Source: G965195345 sp965277625 (GTDB taxonomy: Bacteria > Pseudomonadota > Gammaproteobacteria > CAKMZV01). From it: DNA of 64,000 bases. Position 1 is the stretch's first letter. Each line of letters opens with the position of its first letter. Positions 16,783-25,430 of this stretch are shown here, piece after piece. The translations under genes were made by a program, and so were the position numbers. The notes under the pieces are model-generated. The model was not told the DNA's origin, made no database searches, and saw only the letters and a program-made list of their open reading frames with translations. Location: contig OZ255827.1 of the NCBI GenBank assembly GCA_965277625.1, positions 1,736,001 through 1,800,000 of the forward strand. The letters are read 5' to 3'.

Positions 16783-17973
16783 ATGCAAGCTGTCTATATT
16801 GTCGCTGCCAAACGTACAGCCATTGGCACATTTAATGGTGCCCTGTCCAAACAAGAAGCGCCCAAACTCGGTGCTGCGACGATTGAGGCGGTATTGGCTG
16901 ACGCGCAGTTAGAGGGACAACACATTGATGAAGTCATCATGGGGCAAGTTCTTACAGCTGGCAGTGGTCAAAATCCAGCCAGACAAGCAGCGCACTTGTC
17001 GGGTATCCCCGTATCAGTCCCCAGTTTTACCCTCAACAAGGTTTGTGGCTCTGGCATGAAAGCCATAGCCTTAGCCGCTCAGAACATTCGATTAGGGGAT
17101 TCTGAGTTAATGATTGCAGGCGGACAAGAAAATATGTCATTGGCCCCCCATCTGCTGATGAACGGGCGCAGTGGGCAAAAATTAGGGCAATGGCCACTGC
17201 AAGACAGTGTCCTGACAGATGGACTAAGTTGTGCCTTATCCAATGGCATCCACATGGGCATTACCGCTGAAAATTTGGCCAAAAAATATCAAATCTCGCG
17301 TGAAGATCAGGATGCATTTGCTCTATGTTCTCAACAAAAAGCACAAGCCGCAATTCAGTCAGACGCCTTTAAAGCCGAAATTGTTGGTCTTCAATTGCAC
17401 GATCGCAAAAACCAAGTTGCCATGTTTGACACAGATGAACACCCCCGCCTCACGTCCATAGAAAAGTTAAGCCAATTAAAGCCCGCTTTTGACCCGACGG
17501 GCACTGTGACTGCGGGCAATGCCTCGGGCATCAATGATGGCGCAGCGGTTGTCCTCTTGGCTTCTAAATCTGCTGTAGAAAAATATGATTTGCCTGTGCT
17601 TGCCAAGATTATTGGATTTTCGGCGGCCGCCATTGATCCGACCATAATGGGCATTGGACCTGTCGCCGCCACCCAAAAATTGTTCGATCAAATTGGCTGG
17701 CAGCTGAGTGACGTCGATTTGATTGAGTCAAATGAAGCATTTGCCGCACAAAGCCTCAGTGTCATTAAATTATTGGAGTTGGATCCAGTAAAAGTAAACA
17801 TCCACGGTGGTGCCATTGCTTTGGGTCATCCCATAGGGGCTTCGGGCGCTCGTATAGTCGTCACCCTACTACACGCCTTGTTGCAGCACAAATTAAAACG
17901 AGGGCTAGCTACCATGTGCATTGGTGGTGGACAAGGCGTTGCCCTAGCGATTGAGACTTGCTCAACATCTTGA
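16783..17973 (+). CDS. Acetyl-CoA C-acetyltransferase (thiolase II)
   Basis: A 396-residue biosynthetic-type thiolase that condenses two acetyl-CoA to acetoacetyl-CoA or does the reverse. The nucleophilic Cys is in NKVCGSGMKA (~88), the catalytic His in GGAIALGHPIGASG (~345) and the second Cys in TMCIGGGQG (~377). The start is ATG 16783, preceded by a GAGGTG ribosome-binding site; a GTG inside that site at 16777 is less likely. It is monocistronic. Whether it serves acetate/ketone metabolism, leucine breakdown or polymer synthesis cannot be told. Confidence 0.93.
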   Translation: MQAVYIVAAKRTAIGTFNGALSKQEAPKLGAATIEAVLADAQLEGQHIDEVIMGQVLTAGSGQNPARQAAHLSGIPVSVPSFTLNKVCGSGMKAIALAAQNIRLGDSELMIAGGQENMSLAPHLLMNGRSGQKLGQWPLQDSVLTDGLSCALSNGIHMGITAENLAKKYQISREDQDAFALCSQQKAQAAIQSDAFKAEIVGLQLHDRKNQVAMFDTDEHPRLTSIEKLSQLKPAFDPTGTVTAGNASGINDGAAVVLLASKSAVEKYDLPVLAKIIGFSAAAIDPTIMGIGPVAATQKLFDQIGWQLSDVDLIESNEAFAAQSLSVIKLLELDPVKVNIHGGAIALGHPIGASGARIVVTLLHALLQHKLKRGLATMCIGGGQGVALAIETCSTS

Positions 17974-18086
17974 TTACCACAACATCGTTGATGCCTGCTT
18001 GAGCCAATTATAGAAACCCCTGCATTGATATAGCCGTTAAATCAGCCTTTGAAAGGCAATTTTAAGCGCATTAATGCAATAAATGG

Positions 18087-18115
18087 TTGCAATACAATGG
18101 GGTGTCTTGGATAAT
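18087..18115 (+). promoter_or_regulatory. Promoter of rpmB-rpmG
   Basis: TTGCAA (18087-18092) and GATAAT (18110-18115) are separated by exactly 17 nt. It lies about 55 nt before rpmB, which is suitable for a ribosomal-protein operon. Confidence 0.6.
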
Positions 18116-18169
18116 ACCAGCCTCTCAAAACAGCAGAATTGTTATACACCTTTTATCATTGTAGAAAGT

Positions 18170-18406
18170 ATGTCAAAAATTTGTCAAATTACTGGAAAGC
18201 GTCCCATGACCGGCAATAATGTCTCGCACTCCAAACGTCGGACCAAGCGTCGCTTTATGCCAAATTTACAGTCCCATCGCTTTTGGGTTGAAAGTGAAAA
18301 TCGTTGGATTAAACTTAAAATATCAACCAAAGGGATGCGCATCATTGATAAAAATGGCATCGACTCCGTACTCGCTGATTTGCGTAAAAAAGGCGTAAAA
18401 ATTTAA
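18170..18406 (+). CDS. rpmB: 50S ribosomal protein L28
   Basis: A 78-residue ribosomal protein of the large subunit. The N-terminus MSKICQITGKRPMTGNNVSHSK is the family signature region and the length equals that of E. coli L28. The ATG at 18170 is fixed by this conservation. A longer in-frame extension is not coding. rpmG follows by 9 nt. Confidence 0.97.
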   Translation: MSKICQITGKRPMTGNNVSHSKRRTKRRFMPNLQSHRFWVESENRWIKLKISTKGMRIIDKNGIDSVLADLRKKGVKI

Positions 18407-18415
18407 AGGTTTATT

Positions 18416-18574
18416 ATGCGTGAAAAAATCAAATTAGAATCAACAGAAGGCACAGGCCATTTCTATACAACCGTTAAAAACAAACGAAACTCGCCTGATA
18501 AGATGCAAATTAAGAAGTACGATCCCGTCGTTCGCAAGCATGTGATGTATAAGGAAACTAAGTTAAAATCTTAA
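18416..18574 (+). CDS. rpmG: 50S ribosomal protein L33
   Basis: A 52-residue basic ribosomal protein starting MREKIKLEST and containing HFYTTVKNKRNSPDKM and YDPVVRKHVMYKETK, which match L33. It has no cysteines, so it is the zinc-independent (C-minus) form. It follows rpmB, the conserved rpmBG order. mutM begins 24 nt later, as in E. coli. Confidence 0.96.
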   Translation: MREKIKLESTEGTGHFYTTVKNKRNSPDKMQIKKYDPVVRKHVMYKETKLKS

Positions 18575-18598
18575 TTTTCTCTTTTTCTTGGGCGCTTA

Positions 18599-19423
18599 AT
18601 GCCTGAACTGCCAGAAGTTGAAACCACTTTAAGGGGCATAGCACCTTTCATTAAAGGCAAACGACTAAAAGATTGCGTGATTCGCAATCCAAACCTGCGT
18701 TGGCCTGTTCCCGAAAATCTACCCAAAACACTCATCGGCCAGAAGCTAACTGACATTCAACGCCGAGGGAAATTTCTCATCTGTCGTTTTGAAAGCGACG
18801 TTTGTCTCATTCATTTGGGCATGTCTGGTCACCTAAGCCTCAACCAAAAGCCAGATTGTTGGCATAAACACGATCATTGGCAGTGGGATTTTGGTACATA
18901 CCGCCTTAAGTACAATGACCCTAGACGGTTTGGCTGCCTTGTATGGTCACAGAGTCATCAATCCTTTATAGATCAACTGGGTCCCGAACCCTTATCAGAG
19001 CAATTCAATTCTGAATTTCTCTATAAGCGATTGCGCACCATGCAACAATCGATCAAACTTGCCATTATGCGTCAAGACATTGTCGTCGGCGTGGGCAATA
19101 TTTATGCCAATGAGAGTTTATTCAAATCGGGCATCCATCCCCAAACCCACAGCCATTTATTAACCCGAAAAAAATGCACACTGTTGGTTGAAGCCATCAA
19201 ACAAACGTTGAATGATGCCATTCAACAAGGCGGGACGAGCCTGCGTGATTTTGTTGACCCTCAAGGTCAGTTGGGCTATTTTGGTCACACTTTATTCGTT
19301 TATAACCGCGCGGACCAACCTTGCACCATCTGTCAATGTCCAATCAAGAAGATCATCATGGCGCAAAGGGCCACTTATTATTGTTCTAAGTGCCAAAAAC
19401 TCAAGCGGCAACCCACCGTTTGA
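18599..19423 (+). CDS. mutM: Formamidopyrimidine-DNA glycosylase
   Basis: A 274-residue base-excision repair enzyme removing 8-oxoguanine and formamidopyrimidines. The N-terminus PELPEVETT carries the catalytic Pro2 and Glu3, and the Lys of RRGKFL (~57) is conserved. The C-terminal zinc finger has the exact C-x2-C-x16-C-x2-C spacing (CTIC ... CSKC). Length is normal. It follows rpmBG, the same order as in E. coli, so that block has kept ancestral synteny. Confidence 0.96.
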   Translation: MPELPEVETTLRGIAPFIKGKRLKDCVIRNPNLRWPVPENLPKTLIGQKLTDIQRRGKFLICRFESDVCLIHLGMSGHLSLNQKPDCWHKHDHWQWDFGTYRLKYNDPRRFGCLVWSQSHQSFIDQLGPEPLSEQFNSEFLYKRLRTMQQSIKLAIMRQDIVVGVGNIYANESLFKSGIHPQTHSHLLTRKKCTLLVEAIKQTLNDAIQQGGTSLRDFVDPQGQLGYFGHTLFVYNRADQPCTICQCPIKKIIMAQRATYYCSKCQKLKRQPTV

Positions 19424-19483
19424 TCACCATTTCTGTGGGATATTCTGATGCTAATAGTCAATTCAGTGTAGAATTTTGCCATC

Positions 19484-19969
19484 ATGACTGATAAACAATC
19501 CTTGCCTAAAATTGATGAGACTGACAAGCAAATATTGAAGTTATTGCAGCACGATGCCTCACAATCGATAGAAGCCATTGCCAAAACACTCAATCTTTCC
19601 ACAGCGCCAGTCTGGCGACGCATCAACGTCCTAAAGCAACAAGGATTGATTAAACAAGTGGTCAGTTTGCTTGAGTTTGATATGTTAAATCTTGACGTTG
19701 AGGTGTTTATTCAAATAGAAATCACCGATCATCACGTTCAACTGGCTCAACAGTTTATCGATAGCACAACAAAACAAGCGAATGTTATTGGTTTCTATCG
19801 CACCATGGGTGCCACAGATTATTTGGTACATGCCGTCTTTCAAAACATGAGCGAATACGACAGTTTTTATCAACTACTGGCCACTTCTCCCATAGTGCAA
19901 AAAGTGACAGCCACACTGGTATTAGACCGCATCAAAAACCAAACCGCCTTACCCATCAATCAACTATAG
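19484..19969 (+). CDS. Lrp/AsnC-family transcriptional regulator
   Basis: A 161-residue regulator with an N-terminal winged helix-turn-helix (KIDETDKQILKLLQHDASQSIEAIA, residues ~5-30, then the recognition helix STAPVWRRINVLKQQG) and a C-terminal AsnC ligand-binding ferredoxin-like domain (residues ~65-150). Such proteins sense amino acids and form octamers. No obvious target sits beside it; msrA is convergent. The aap transporter elsewhere in the window would be a natural target, but nothing in the sequence shows it. Confidence 0.88.
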   Translation: MTDKQSLPKIDETDKQILKLLQHDASQSIEAIAKTLNLSTAPVWRRINVLKQQGLIKQVVSLLEFDMLNLDVEVFIQIEITDHHVQLAQQFIDSTTKQANVIGFYRTMGATDYLVHAVFQNMSEYDSFYQLLATSPIVQKVTATLVLDRIKNQTALPINQL

Positions 19970-19972
19970 GCG

Positions 19973-20018
19973 TTGGCTAAACATGGGTGGCAAAAGCCTA
20001 TAGCCCGCGTTTAGCCAA
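19973..20018. terminator. Bidirectional terminator-like inverted repeat between the Lrp gene and msrA
   Basis: TTGGCTAAAC (19973-19982) pairs perfectly with GTTTAGCCAA (20009-20018). The loop contains a further GGG/CCC and a GGC-AAAA-GCC mini-hairpin. It spans the msrA stop codon. No long T-run is present on the forward strand. Confidence 0.5.
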
Positions 20019-20465
20019 ATAATGTTGATGATAATCTTCGGCCACCCAAAAATCAGACATGGCCGTCATTTCAGTCACAATAGGGTTACGCCACTGACCT
20101 GAACGATTCCATTTTTCAATTGAAGCCATTGCCAAGTTTTTTTGATCTTCGCTGTAATAATAAATGGCTGAACGATATTGTGAGCCGTAGTCTGGTCCCT
20201 GGCGATTGGGTGTTGTTGGATCGTGCATTTGCCAAAATGCCTCCAATAAGTCGTCAAAACTGACCTTCATTTCATCGTATTGCACCTCACACACCTCTGC
20301 GTGATTGGTGGTGCCTGTGCAGACTTCTTTATAGGTTGGATGCGATTTGTGCCCACCACTGTAGCCCACTCTGGTATCAACCACACCTGCTATGCGATGA
20401 AATTTTTGTTGAATGCCCCAGAAGCACCCTGCTCCAAAACACGCTGTTTTAATTTGATCTGTCAT
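19998..20465 (-). CDS. msrA: Peptide methionine (S)-S-oxide reductase
   Basis: A 155-residue repair enzyme that reduces methionine-S-sulfoxide in proteins. The active-site GCFWG is at residues ~13-17, followed by GVVDTRVGYSGG and the TTNHAEVCEVQYD block. The start is ATG 20465, not the TTG 3 nt further out. It is a single gene without an msrB neighbour. Confidence 0.95.
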   Translation of the reverse strand: MTDQIKTACFGAGCFWGIQQKFHRIAGVVDTRVGYSGGHKSHPTYKEVCTGTTNHAEVCEVQYDEMKVSFDDLLEAFWQMHDPTTPNRQGPDYGSQYRSAIYYYSEDQKNLAMASIEKWNRSGQWRNPIVTEMTAMSDFWVAEDYHQHYLAKRGL

Positions 20466-20630
20466 CAATAATCTCTCTTTTTTGCATTTGAATCTTCACC
20501 CAGCTTGTATATGATAGGGTGACCCCGCTTTTTTGTCTATCATTTTTTAAATTATAAAACCTAGATAAGTCCTTATGGTTTTAAAATCATAGGGTAGAAT
20601 GACAAAATCAATAAAAAACCCGAATAAAGC

Positions 20631-22919
20631 ATGATGAAAAAAGATTTATTAGACAAACAAGCCCTTGAATATCATCGCTCCAACCCGCCAGGAAAATTAG
20701 CGATACAAGCAACCAAGCCGTTAAATACCCAGCATGATTTATCATTGGCTTATTCCCCTGGTGTGGCTGCCCCGTGTGAATTAATCAAACAAGACAATGC
20801 CTATGCTCGTGAATTTACTGGGCGTAACAATCTGGTCGGGGTTGTCACCAACGGGTCTTCTGTGCTCGGCTTAGGCAATATCGGCCCACTCGCCTCCAAG
20901 CCCGTAATGGAAGGCAAAGCCGTGTTATTTAAACGATTTAGTAACATCAATGTTTTTGACATCGAGATTGATGAAACCGATGTGGACAAATTTTGTGACA
21001 TTGTGGCGTCACTTGAGCCAACCTTTGGTGGCATTAACTTAGAAGACATTAAGGCGCCAGAGTGCTTTGAAATTGAACGTATTTTGAACGAAAGGATGAA
21101 CATTCCTGTGTTTCATGATGACCAACATGGAACTGCCATTACCGCTTCAGCAGCGCTGATCAATGCCTTGTATTTGACAGAGAAAAAAATCGAAGACATA
21201 AACATTGTTTGTAATGGCGCCGGTTCCGCTGGACTCGCCTGTTTAGACATGTTTGTATGCTTGGGCGCACAGAAAAAGAACATCACGCTGTGCGACTCTA
21301 AAGGGGTCATTTACAAAGGGCGCACTGAGGGTATGAACCCCTACAAAGAAGCCTATGCACAAGCACATAAAACCAGAACCTTAGAAGAAGCGTTTGTTGA
21401 TGCCGATGTGTTTCTTGGGGTTTCTCGACCCAATTTGGTTACCAAAAAAATGATGTTGTCAATGGCCAAACAACCCATCATATTCGCCATGGCCAATCCT
21501 GAACCTGAAATTTTGCCCGAAGAAGCAAAAGCCATTCGCCCCGACGCCATTTGTGCAACGGGTCGATCAGATTATCCCAATCAAGTGAATAACGTGCTTT
21601 GCTTCCCTTTCTTGTTTAGGGGCGCATTAGACGTGGGTGCCATTGCCATCAATCAAGAAATGAAAATCGCCTGTGTACATGCCATTGCCAATTTGGCCAA
21701 AAGAGAGACTGACGATTCGGTACAAAAAGCCTATGCGGGTGAAGATTTACGCTTTGGCGCAGAAATGCTCATTCCCAAACCGTTCGACCCCCGATTGATG
21801 ACTTCGATTCCACCAGCCATTGCAGAGAGTGCTATGAAGAGTGGCGTTGCAACACGTCCCATATCGGATATGAACGCGTACCGACACCAATTAGAGAGTA
21901 TGGTGCACCGTTCGACTGGCGTCATGCAACCCATATTCGCAGCGGCACACAATGAACCCAAACGCGTTGCCTTTGCCGATGCTGAAGATTACCGTGTGCT
22001 ATCTGCCGTTCAAATGGCTGTGGATGAAGGCTTTGTCAAACCCATTTTAGTTGGACGGCGTCGTGTTTTAGAAATCTTCAGCAAACGCGCAAATTTACGA
22101 TTGGATTTGCAAAACGATGTTGAAATTGTCGATCCTGAAGACGATCCACGGTTTCGTGAATACCATAGTCTATACCATCATTTGATGGCTCGTAAAGGCA
22201 TCAGCATCAACCAAAGTAAACTCATTGTGCGCACCGATACCACGGTCATCTCAGCATTGATGCTAAAACGCTTAGAATGCGATGCCGTTATTTGTGGATT
22301 AAGTGGCACAGTACGTGACAATCTGAGACACATTAAAAACCTCATTGGCACCCAAGACGATATAAAAAATGTCGTTGGAGTACACGGTGTGCTTATTAAT
22401 GGTCGTTCAGTATTTTTGGCCGATACGGTTTATTACGACAACCCTACGGCTGAAGAGCTCGTAGAAATCATTAAAATGTCTGCCCAAGTCGTGAAATGTT
22501 TTGGGCTTGAACCGAGAATAGCGCTGCTTTCTCATTCAAATTTTGGCAGTTCCTACTTACCCTGCGCACGCAAGATGAACAAAGCGCTTAAACTCGCCAT
22601 GGCACAAATGCCTGATTATAAGATTGATGGTGAAATGCAAGCCGATGCCGCCTTAGATGAATACGCTCGCAGAAATTTCATTAATGATGTGAAGTTTGAA
22701 GGCGCAGCCAATTTATTGATTATGCCCAACATTGATGCTTCGAGTATTGCTTACCGTTTACTCAAAAGCGCGTCCGAAGGTTTTACCATTGGACCCATAC
22801 TGACTGGCACAGCCCAACCCATTCATTTGATGAATAGCACCACCAGTGTTCGTAGTATTTATAATATGATTGCTTATGCGGTTGCAGAAGCACAAAAAAC
22901 CACACACTTACCGTTTTAA
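20631..22919 (+). CDS. maeB: NADP-dependent malic enzyme with phosphotransacetylase-like domain
   Basis: A 762-residue hybrid enzyme. The N-terminal malic-enzyme half (residues ~1-430) has SLAYSPGVAAPC, the HDDQHGTAIT metal site region and the Rossmann NGAGSAGLACLDM. The C-terminal half (residues ~440-760) is phosphotransacetylase-like, which in MaeB is regulatory and binds acetyl-CoA rather than catalytic. It decarboxylates malate to pyruvate making NADPH. Length equals E. coli MaeB. Two adjacent ATGs (20631, 20634) are possible starts. Confidence 0.95.
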   Translation: MMKKDLLDKQALEYHRSNPPGKLAIQATKPLNTQHDLSLAYSPGVAAPCELIKQDNAYAREFTGRNNLVGVVTNGSSVLGLGNIGPLASKPVMEGKAVLFKRFSNINVFDIEIDETDVDKFCDIVASLEPTFGGINLEDIKAPECFEIERILNERMNIPVFHDDQHGTAITASAALINALYLTEKKIEDINIVCNGAGSAGLACLDMFVCLGAQKKNITLCDSKGVIYKGRTEGMNPYKEAYAQAHKTRTLEEAFVDADVFLGVSRPNLVTKKMMLSMAKQPIIFAMANPEPEILPEEAKAIRPDAICATGRSDYPNQVNNVLCFPFLFRGALDVGAIAINQEMKIACVHAIANLAKRETDDSVQKAYAGEDLRFGAEMLIPKPFDPRLMTSIPPAIAESAMKSGVATRPISDMNAYRHQLESMVHRSTGVMQPIFAAAHNEPKRVAFADAEDYRVLSAVQMAVDEGFVKPILVGRRRVLEIFSKRANLRLDLQNDVEIVDPEDDPRFREYHSLYHHLMARKGISINQSKLIVRTDTTVISALMLKRLECDAVICGLSGTVRDNLRHIKNLIGTQDDIKNVVGVHGVLINGRSVFLADTVYYDNPTAEELVEIIKMSAQVVKCFGLEPRIALLSHSNFGSSYLPCARKMNKALKLAMAQMPDYKIDGEMQADAALDEYARRNFINDVKFEGAANLLIMPNIDASSIAYRLLKSASEGFTIGPILTGTAQPIHLMNSTTSVRSIYNMIAYAVAEAQKTTHLPF

Positions 22920-22940
22920 ATCTAAGATTAAACTCCTAAG

Positions 22941-22961
22941 CAACGTATTTGACAGACGTTG
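22941..22961. terminator. Hairpin between convergent maeB and rpsP
   Basis: CAACGT (22941-22946) and ACGTTG (22956-22961) form a perfect 6-bp stem with a 9-nt loop in the 62-nt convergent gap. No T-run of note follows, so its role as terminator is tentative. Confidence 0.4.
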
Positions 22962-22981
22962 GGTATTTAAGTCAGATTGTT

Positions 22982-23476
22982 TTAGCGACTTTCTTGTTCG
23001 CTTTCTTCTGAGGTAGCTTCTTCAGCAGCAACTTCTTCAGCAACCACTTCTTCAGCAACCACTTCTTCAGCAGCAGCTTCTTCAGCAACCACTTCTTCAG
23101 TGGCAACTGCTTCAGCAACAGTGGCTTCTACAGCAACAGTTTCTGCAACCTTTTTAGATTTTGATTCAGGTTTGACCGTTTCCGTTGGTTTTTTCGTTAT
23201 TTTTTCTAAACGTGCAGGTAAGTCTTGATGATCATTACGAGCGGATAATTTATACAACGACGCAACTCTGTCCGATGGCTGTGCGCCCTGCGATACCCAA
23301 TGTTGATAACGACTGGCATTTAAGCTAAGCGATATTTCCTGCCCTCTTGCAATGACGTTATAAAAACCCAATTTTTCAATGAATTTACCATCTCTGCTTC
23401 TACGCTTATCTGCAACGACAATTGTATAAAAAGGACGCTTTTTAGCACCGCCCCTTGCCAAACGAATAACTACCAT
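22982..23476 (-). CDS. rpsP: 30S ribosomal protein S16 with long acidic repeat tail
   Basis: The first ~80 residues are a normal S16 (MVVIRLARGGAKKRPFYTIVVADKRRSRDG and GAQPSDRVASLYK signatures). A further ~80 residues follow: a Lys/Thr/Val linker, then a low-complexity tail of EEVVA/EEVAA/EEAAA pentads ending SEEQ-like. The DNA there is a 15-nt tandem repeat. Typical S16 is 80-90 residues. The normal rimM-trmD-rplS partners are missing; maeB is convergent instead. Confidence 0.93.
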   Translation of the reverse strand: MVVIRLARGGAKKRPFYTIVVADKRRSRDGKFIEKLGFYNVIARGQEISLSLNASRYQHWVSQGAQPSDRVASLYKLSARNDHQDLPARLEKITKKPTETVKPESKSKKVAETVAVEATVAEAVATEEVVAEEAAAEEVVAEEVVAEEVAAEEATSEESEQESR

Positions 23477-23539
23477 TCAAACTCCGATTATTTAGTGATC
23501 TCTTAAGGTGCAAAGAACACCCCAGATTAGAGGGATGGC

Positions 23540-23567
23540 ATTATACCCAAAAGCGGGACAATGAACC
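23540..23567 (-). promoter_or_regulatory. Probable rpsP promoter
   Basis: A perfect reverse-strand -10 TATAAT occupies 23540-23545. The -35 is weak; the best candidate GGTTCA corresponds to 23562-23567 with a 16-nt spacer. It lies about 65 nt upstream of rpsP. Confidence 0.4.
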
Positions 23568-23606
23568 GTTATTCTGTACTAAGAAAGCACAATTATTCGT
23601 ATAAAT

Positions 23607-23626
23607 AATTGTCAAACACGACAATT
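23607..23626. promoter_or_regulatory. Operator-like inverted repeat between rpsP and the SRPBCC gene
   Basis: AATTGTC (23607-23613) and GACAATT (23620-23626) form a perfect 7-bp inverted repeat with a 6-nt spacer. Its right arm overlaps the candidate -35 (TTGCCT, 23625-23630) of the forward gene. It could be bound by a dimeric repressor. Confidence 0.45.
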
Positions 23627-23653
23627 GCCTCATAAATCCCCTTTTCTGATATA
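23625..23653 (+). promoter_or_regulatory. Candidate promoter of the SRPBCC gene
   Basis: TTGCCT (23625-23630) and GATATA (23648-23653) are 17 nt apart, about 40 nt upstream of the ATG. A GGAGG ribosome-binding site follows at 23686-23690. Confidence 0.4.
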
Positions 23654-23695
23654 GTATAGCGTCAAACAACTGTATAAAACCTAATGGAGGTTCCT

Positions 23696-24685
23696 ATGAC
23701 AATCTTATGGATTATTGTTGCCATTTTTGGGATTGGTTTAATTTATTTAGCGAGCAAACCCGGCAAATTTAATGTTTCTGAAAGCATCACTGTTAAAGCA
23801 CCTGTTGGCGATGTGTTTAACAAAATATTGGATTTAAAAACCTGGGCGAATTGGAGTCCATGGGTGATGCACGAACCCGATGTGAAGTTGAATTTCAGCG
23901 ACGACATCGATCAAGAAGGTGGCCACTACAGCTGGGATGGCGCACACATTGGCAGCGGCAAGCTCATGCACGTTAAACTTGAAACCAATGCCCGCATCCT
24001 CCAAAAAATCACCTTTTTAAAACCTTTTAAAAATACCGCCGATATTGAGTGGTCATTTGCTGAAGAAACAGAGGGGACTAAACTGACTTGGCAAATGCAT
24101 GGTTCAATGCCCTTTTTCTTTCGCTGGATGGTGCCTATGATGATTCGGATGATCAGCAGTGACTACAAGGTTGGTTTGCGCTTATTAAATCAATTACTAG
24201 ACCCATCGGCGCCCAAATTTCAAGTGCAATTTGACGGGGCGGTTGATCGAGAAGCATTATCAGGCATCAGTCAGCATTTCCAAGGGTCGTTTGAGCAGTT
24301 ACCGCAAGCGATGGAAAAATCCTTCACCCATTTATTGGGCAAGGTTGAATCAGAAAATTTGAAAATATCATCACATTTTTTTGCTGCTTATTCCAAAACC
24401 GATATCAAAAAGATGACTACCCAGTGTGATATGGTCGTCCCCATTGAATCCTTGGATGAGATCGATGCCGAGAAATACACGGCGCCGGCAGGAAAATACT
24501 TTAAGATTACCTACAACGGACGCTATGATTATTTGGAACAAGTTTGGTTCAGCGCTGCTTCACACTTAAGAATGCACAAAATTAAATGGGATACCAACAG
24601 ACCTTCTTTGGAAATTTATATAGCCGATCCCAGGAATGCAGAGCCCGATCAGCTGGTTACAGAATTATATTTGCCCATACGTTAG
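23696..24685 (+). CDS. Membrane-anchored SRPBCC (polyketide-cyclase-like) protein with GyrI-like C-terminal domain
   Basis: A 329-residue protein. An N-terminal transmembrane helix (residues ~1-20) is followed by a START/SRPBCC-type ligand-binding domain (residues ~25-165; ITVKAPVGDVFNKILDLKTWANWSPW is typical) and a C-terminal domain (~175-329) resembling AraC effector-binding/GyrI-like folds (CDMVVPIE, AGKYFKITYNGRYDYLEQVW, ends EIYIADP...TELYLPI). Both domains bind small hydrophobic or cationic ligands in known families. ATG 23696 is preferred because GGAGG sits 5 nt before it; an ATG at 23684 would overlap that site. Substrate unknown. Confidence 0.75.
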   Translation: MTILWIIVAIFGIGLIYLASKPGKFNVSESITVKAPVGDVFNKILDLKTWANWSPWVMHEPDVKLNFSDDIDQEGGHYSWDGAHIGSGKLMHVKLETNARILQKITFLKPFKNTADIEWSFAEETEGTKLTWQMHGSMPFFFRWMVPMMIRMISSDYKVGLRLLNQLLDPSAPKFQVQFDGAVDREALSGISQHFQGSFEQLPQAMEKSFTHLLGKVESENLKISSHFFAAYSKTDIKKMTTQCDMVVPIESLDEIDAEKYTAPAGKYFKITYNGRYDYLEQVWFSAASHLRMHKIKWDTNRPSLEIYIADPRNAEPDQLVTELYLPIR

Positions 24686-24714
24686 AGGTGGCGCATCGAT
24701 GCAAAGCGCAATAG

Positions 24715-25233
24715 TCACGAGGCGCTTTCGTTGATCACATCTTCTAATAGCGACTCTGTGACAGGTCCTGCCCGCTGATAAACTAATTGACCCTTTGGGT
24801 CTAATACGTAGGTGCTGGGCAATCCAACCAATTGGCCAAAGGGCGTTTTTCCTTCAAGGTTATTGGCAAAAGCCAGAGGAAAGTTGATGAAATAATTATC
24901 GGCAAAGGCTTCAATCTTTGTCACATTGGGCTCTTCATAATTTATACCAAGCACCACCGCTTTTACTTTGCTCTGAGCATCATCTTGGTGTTTATCATGA
25001 AAAGTTTGTAGCTCTGGCATCTCAGCAACACAGGGCGGACACCATGTTGCCCAGTAATTTATGACCACCCACTGACCTCTATACGCCTCTAAATCAATGG
25101 TTTGACCATCAATGCCTTGCCATTGAGCATTCACTGGATTTGACTGAGAGCAGGCGTTGCCAACGACGGCCAGCAACACAACGCAGAATAGCTTTGCTGA
25201 TGTCAGCCCACGCTTTGCCATGAGTTTGTACAT
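24715..25233 (-). CDS. TlpA-like thioredoxin-fold lipoprotein
   Basis: A 172-residue exported thiol-disulfide protein. The signal peptide ends in a lipobox-like VGNAC (Cys ~28), so it is likely lipid-anchored and periplasmic. The thioredoxin domain (residues ~38-165) has the redox motif WCPPC, and PSTYVLD near residue 140 supplies the cis-proline region. This is the TlpA/ResA group, typically reducing c-type cytochrome cysteines or copper sites. AAAGGAG precedes ATG 25233 by 8 nt, fixing the start. No cytochrome maturation genes are nearby. Confidence 0.85.
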   Translation of the reverse strand: MYKLMAKRGLTSAKLFCVVLLAVVGNACSQSNPVNAQWQGIDGQTIDLEAYRGQWVVINYWATWCPPCVAEMPELQTFHDKHQDDAQSKVKAVVLGINYEEPNVTKIEAFADNYFINFPLAFANNLEGKTPFGQLVGLPSTYVLDPKGQLVYQRAGPVTESLLEDVINESAS

Positions 25234-25430
25234 GTATGATTCTCCTTTATGATTTCATCAATCCAACATTTAAATATCCGACGGCATCCAAAAACAACAA
25301 GAATAATGGGCTATAACCGTCACCTTATTATCGCTTACAATAAACCATAATATTAAAGGTTTGCTTAGGGTCTTAAGCAGGTCTTTATACAACGAACCTC
25401 AATAGAGTCCCTTTAAATACTCATTTAAAT

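Noticed and set aside
23010..23110. 15-nt tandem repeats as a CRISPR array
   Set aside because: The repeats are head-to-tail without spacers and keep the rpsP reading frame; they encode the acidic tail of S16.
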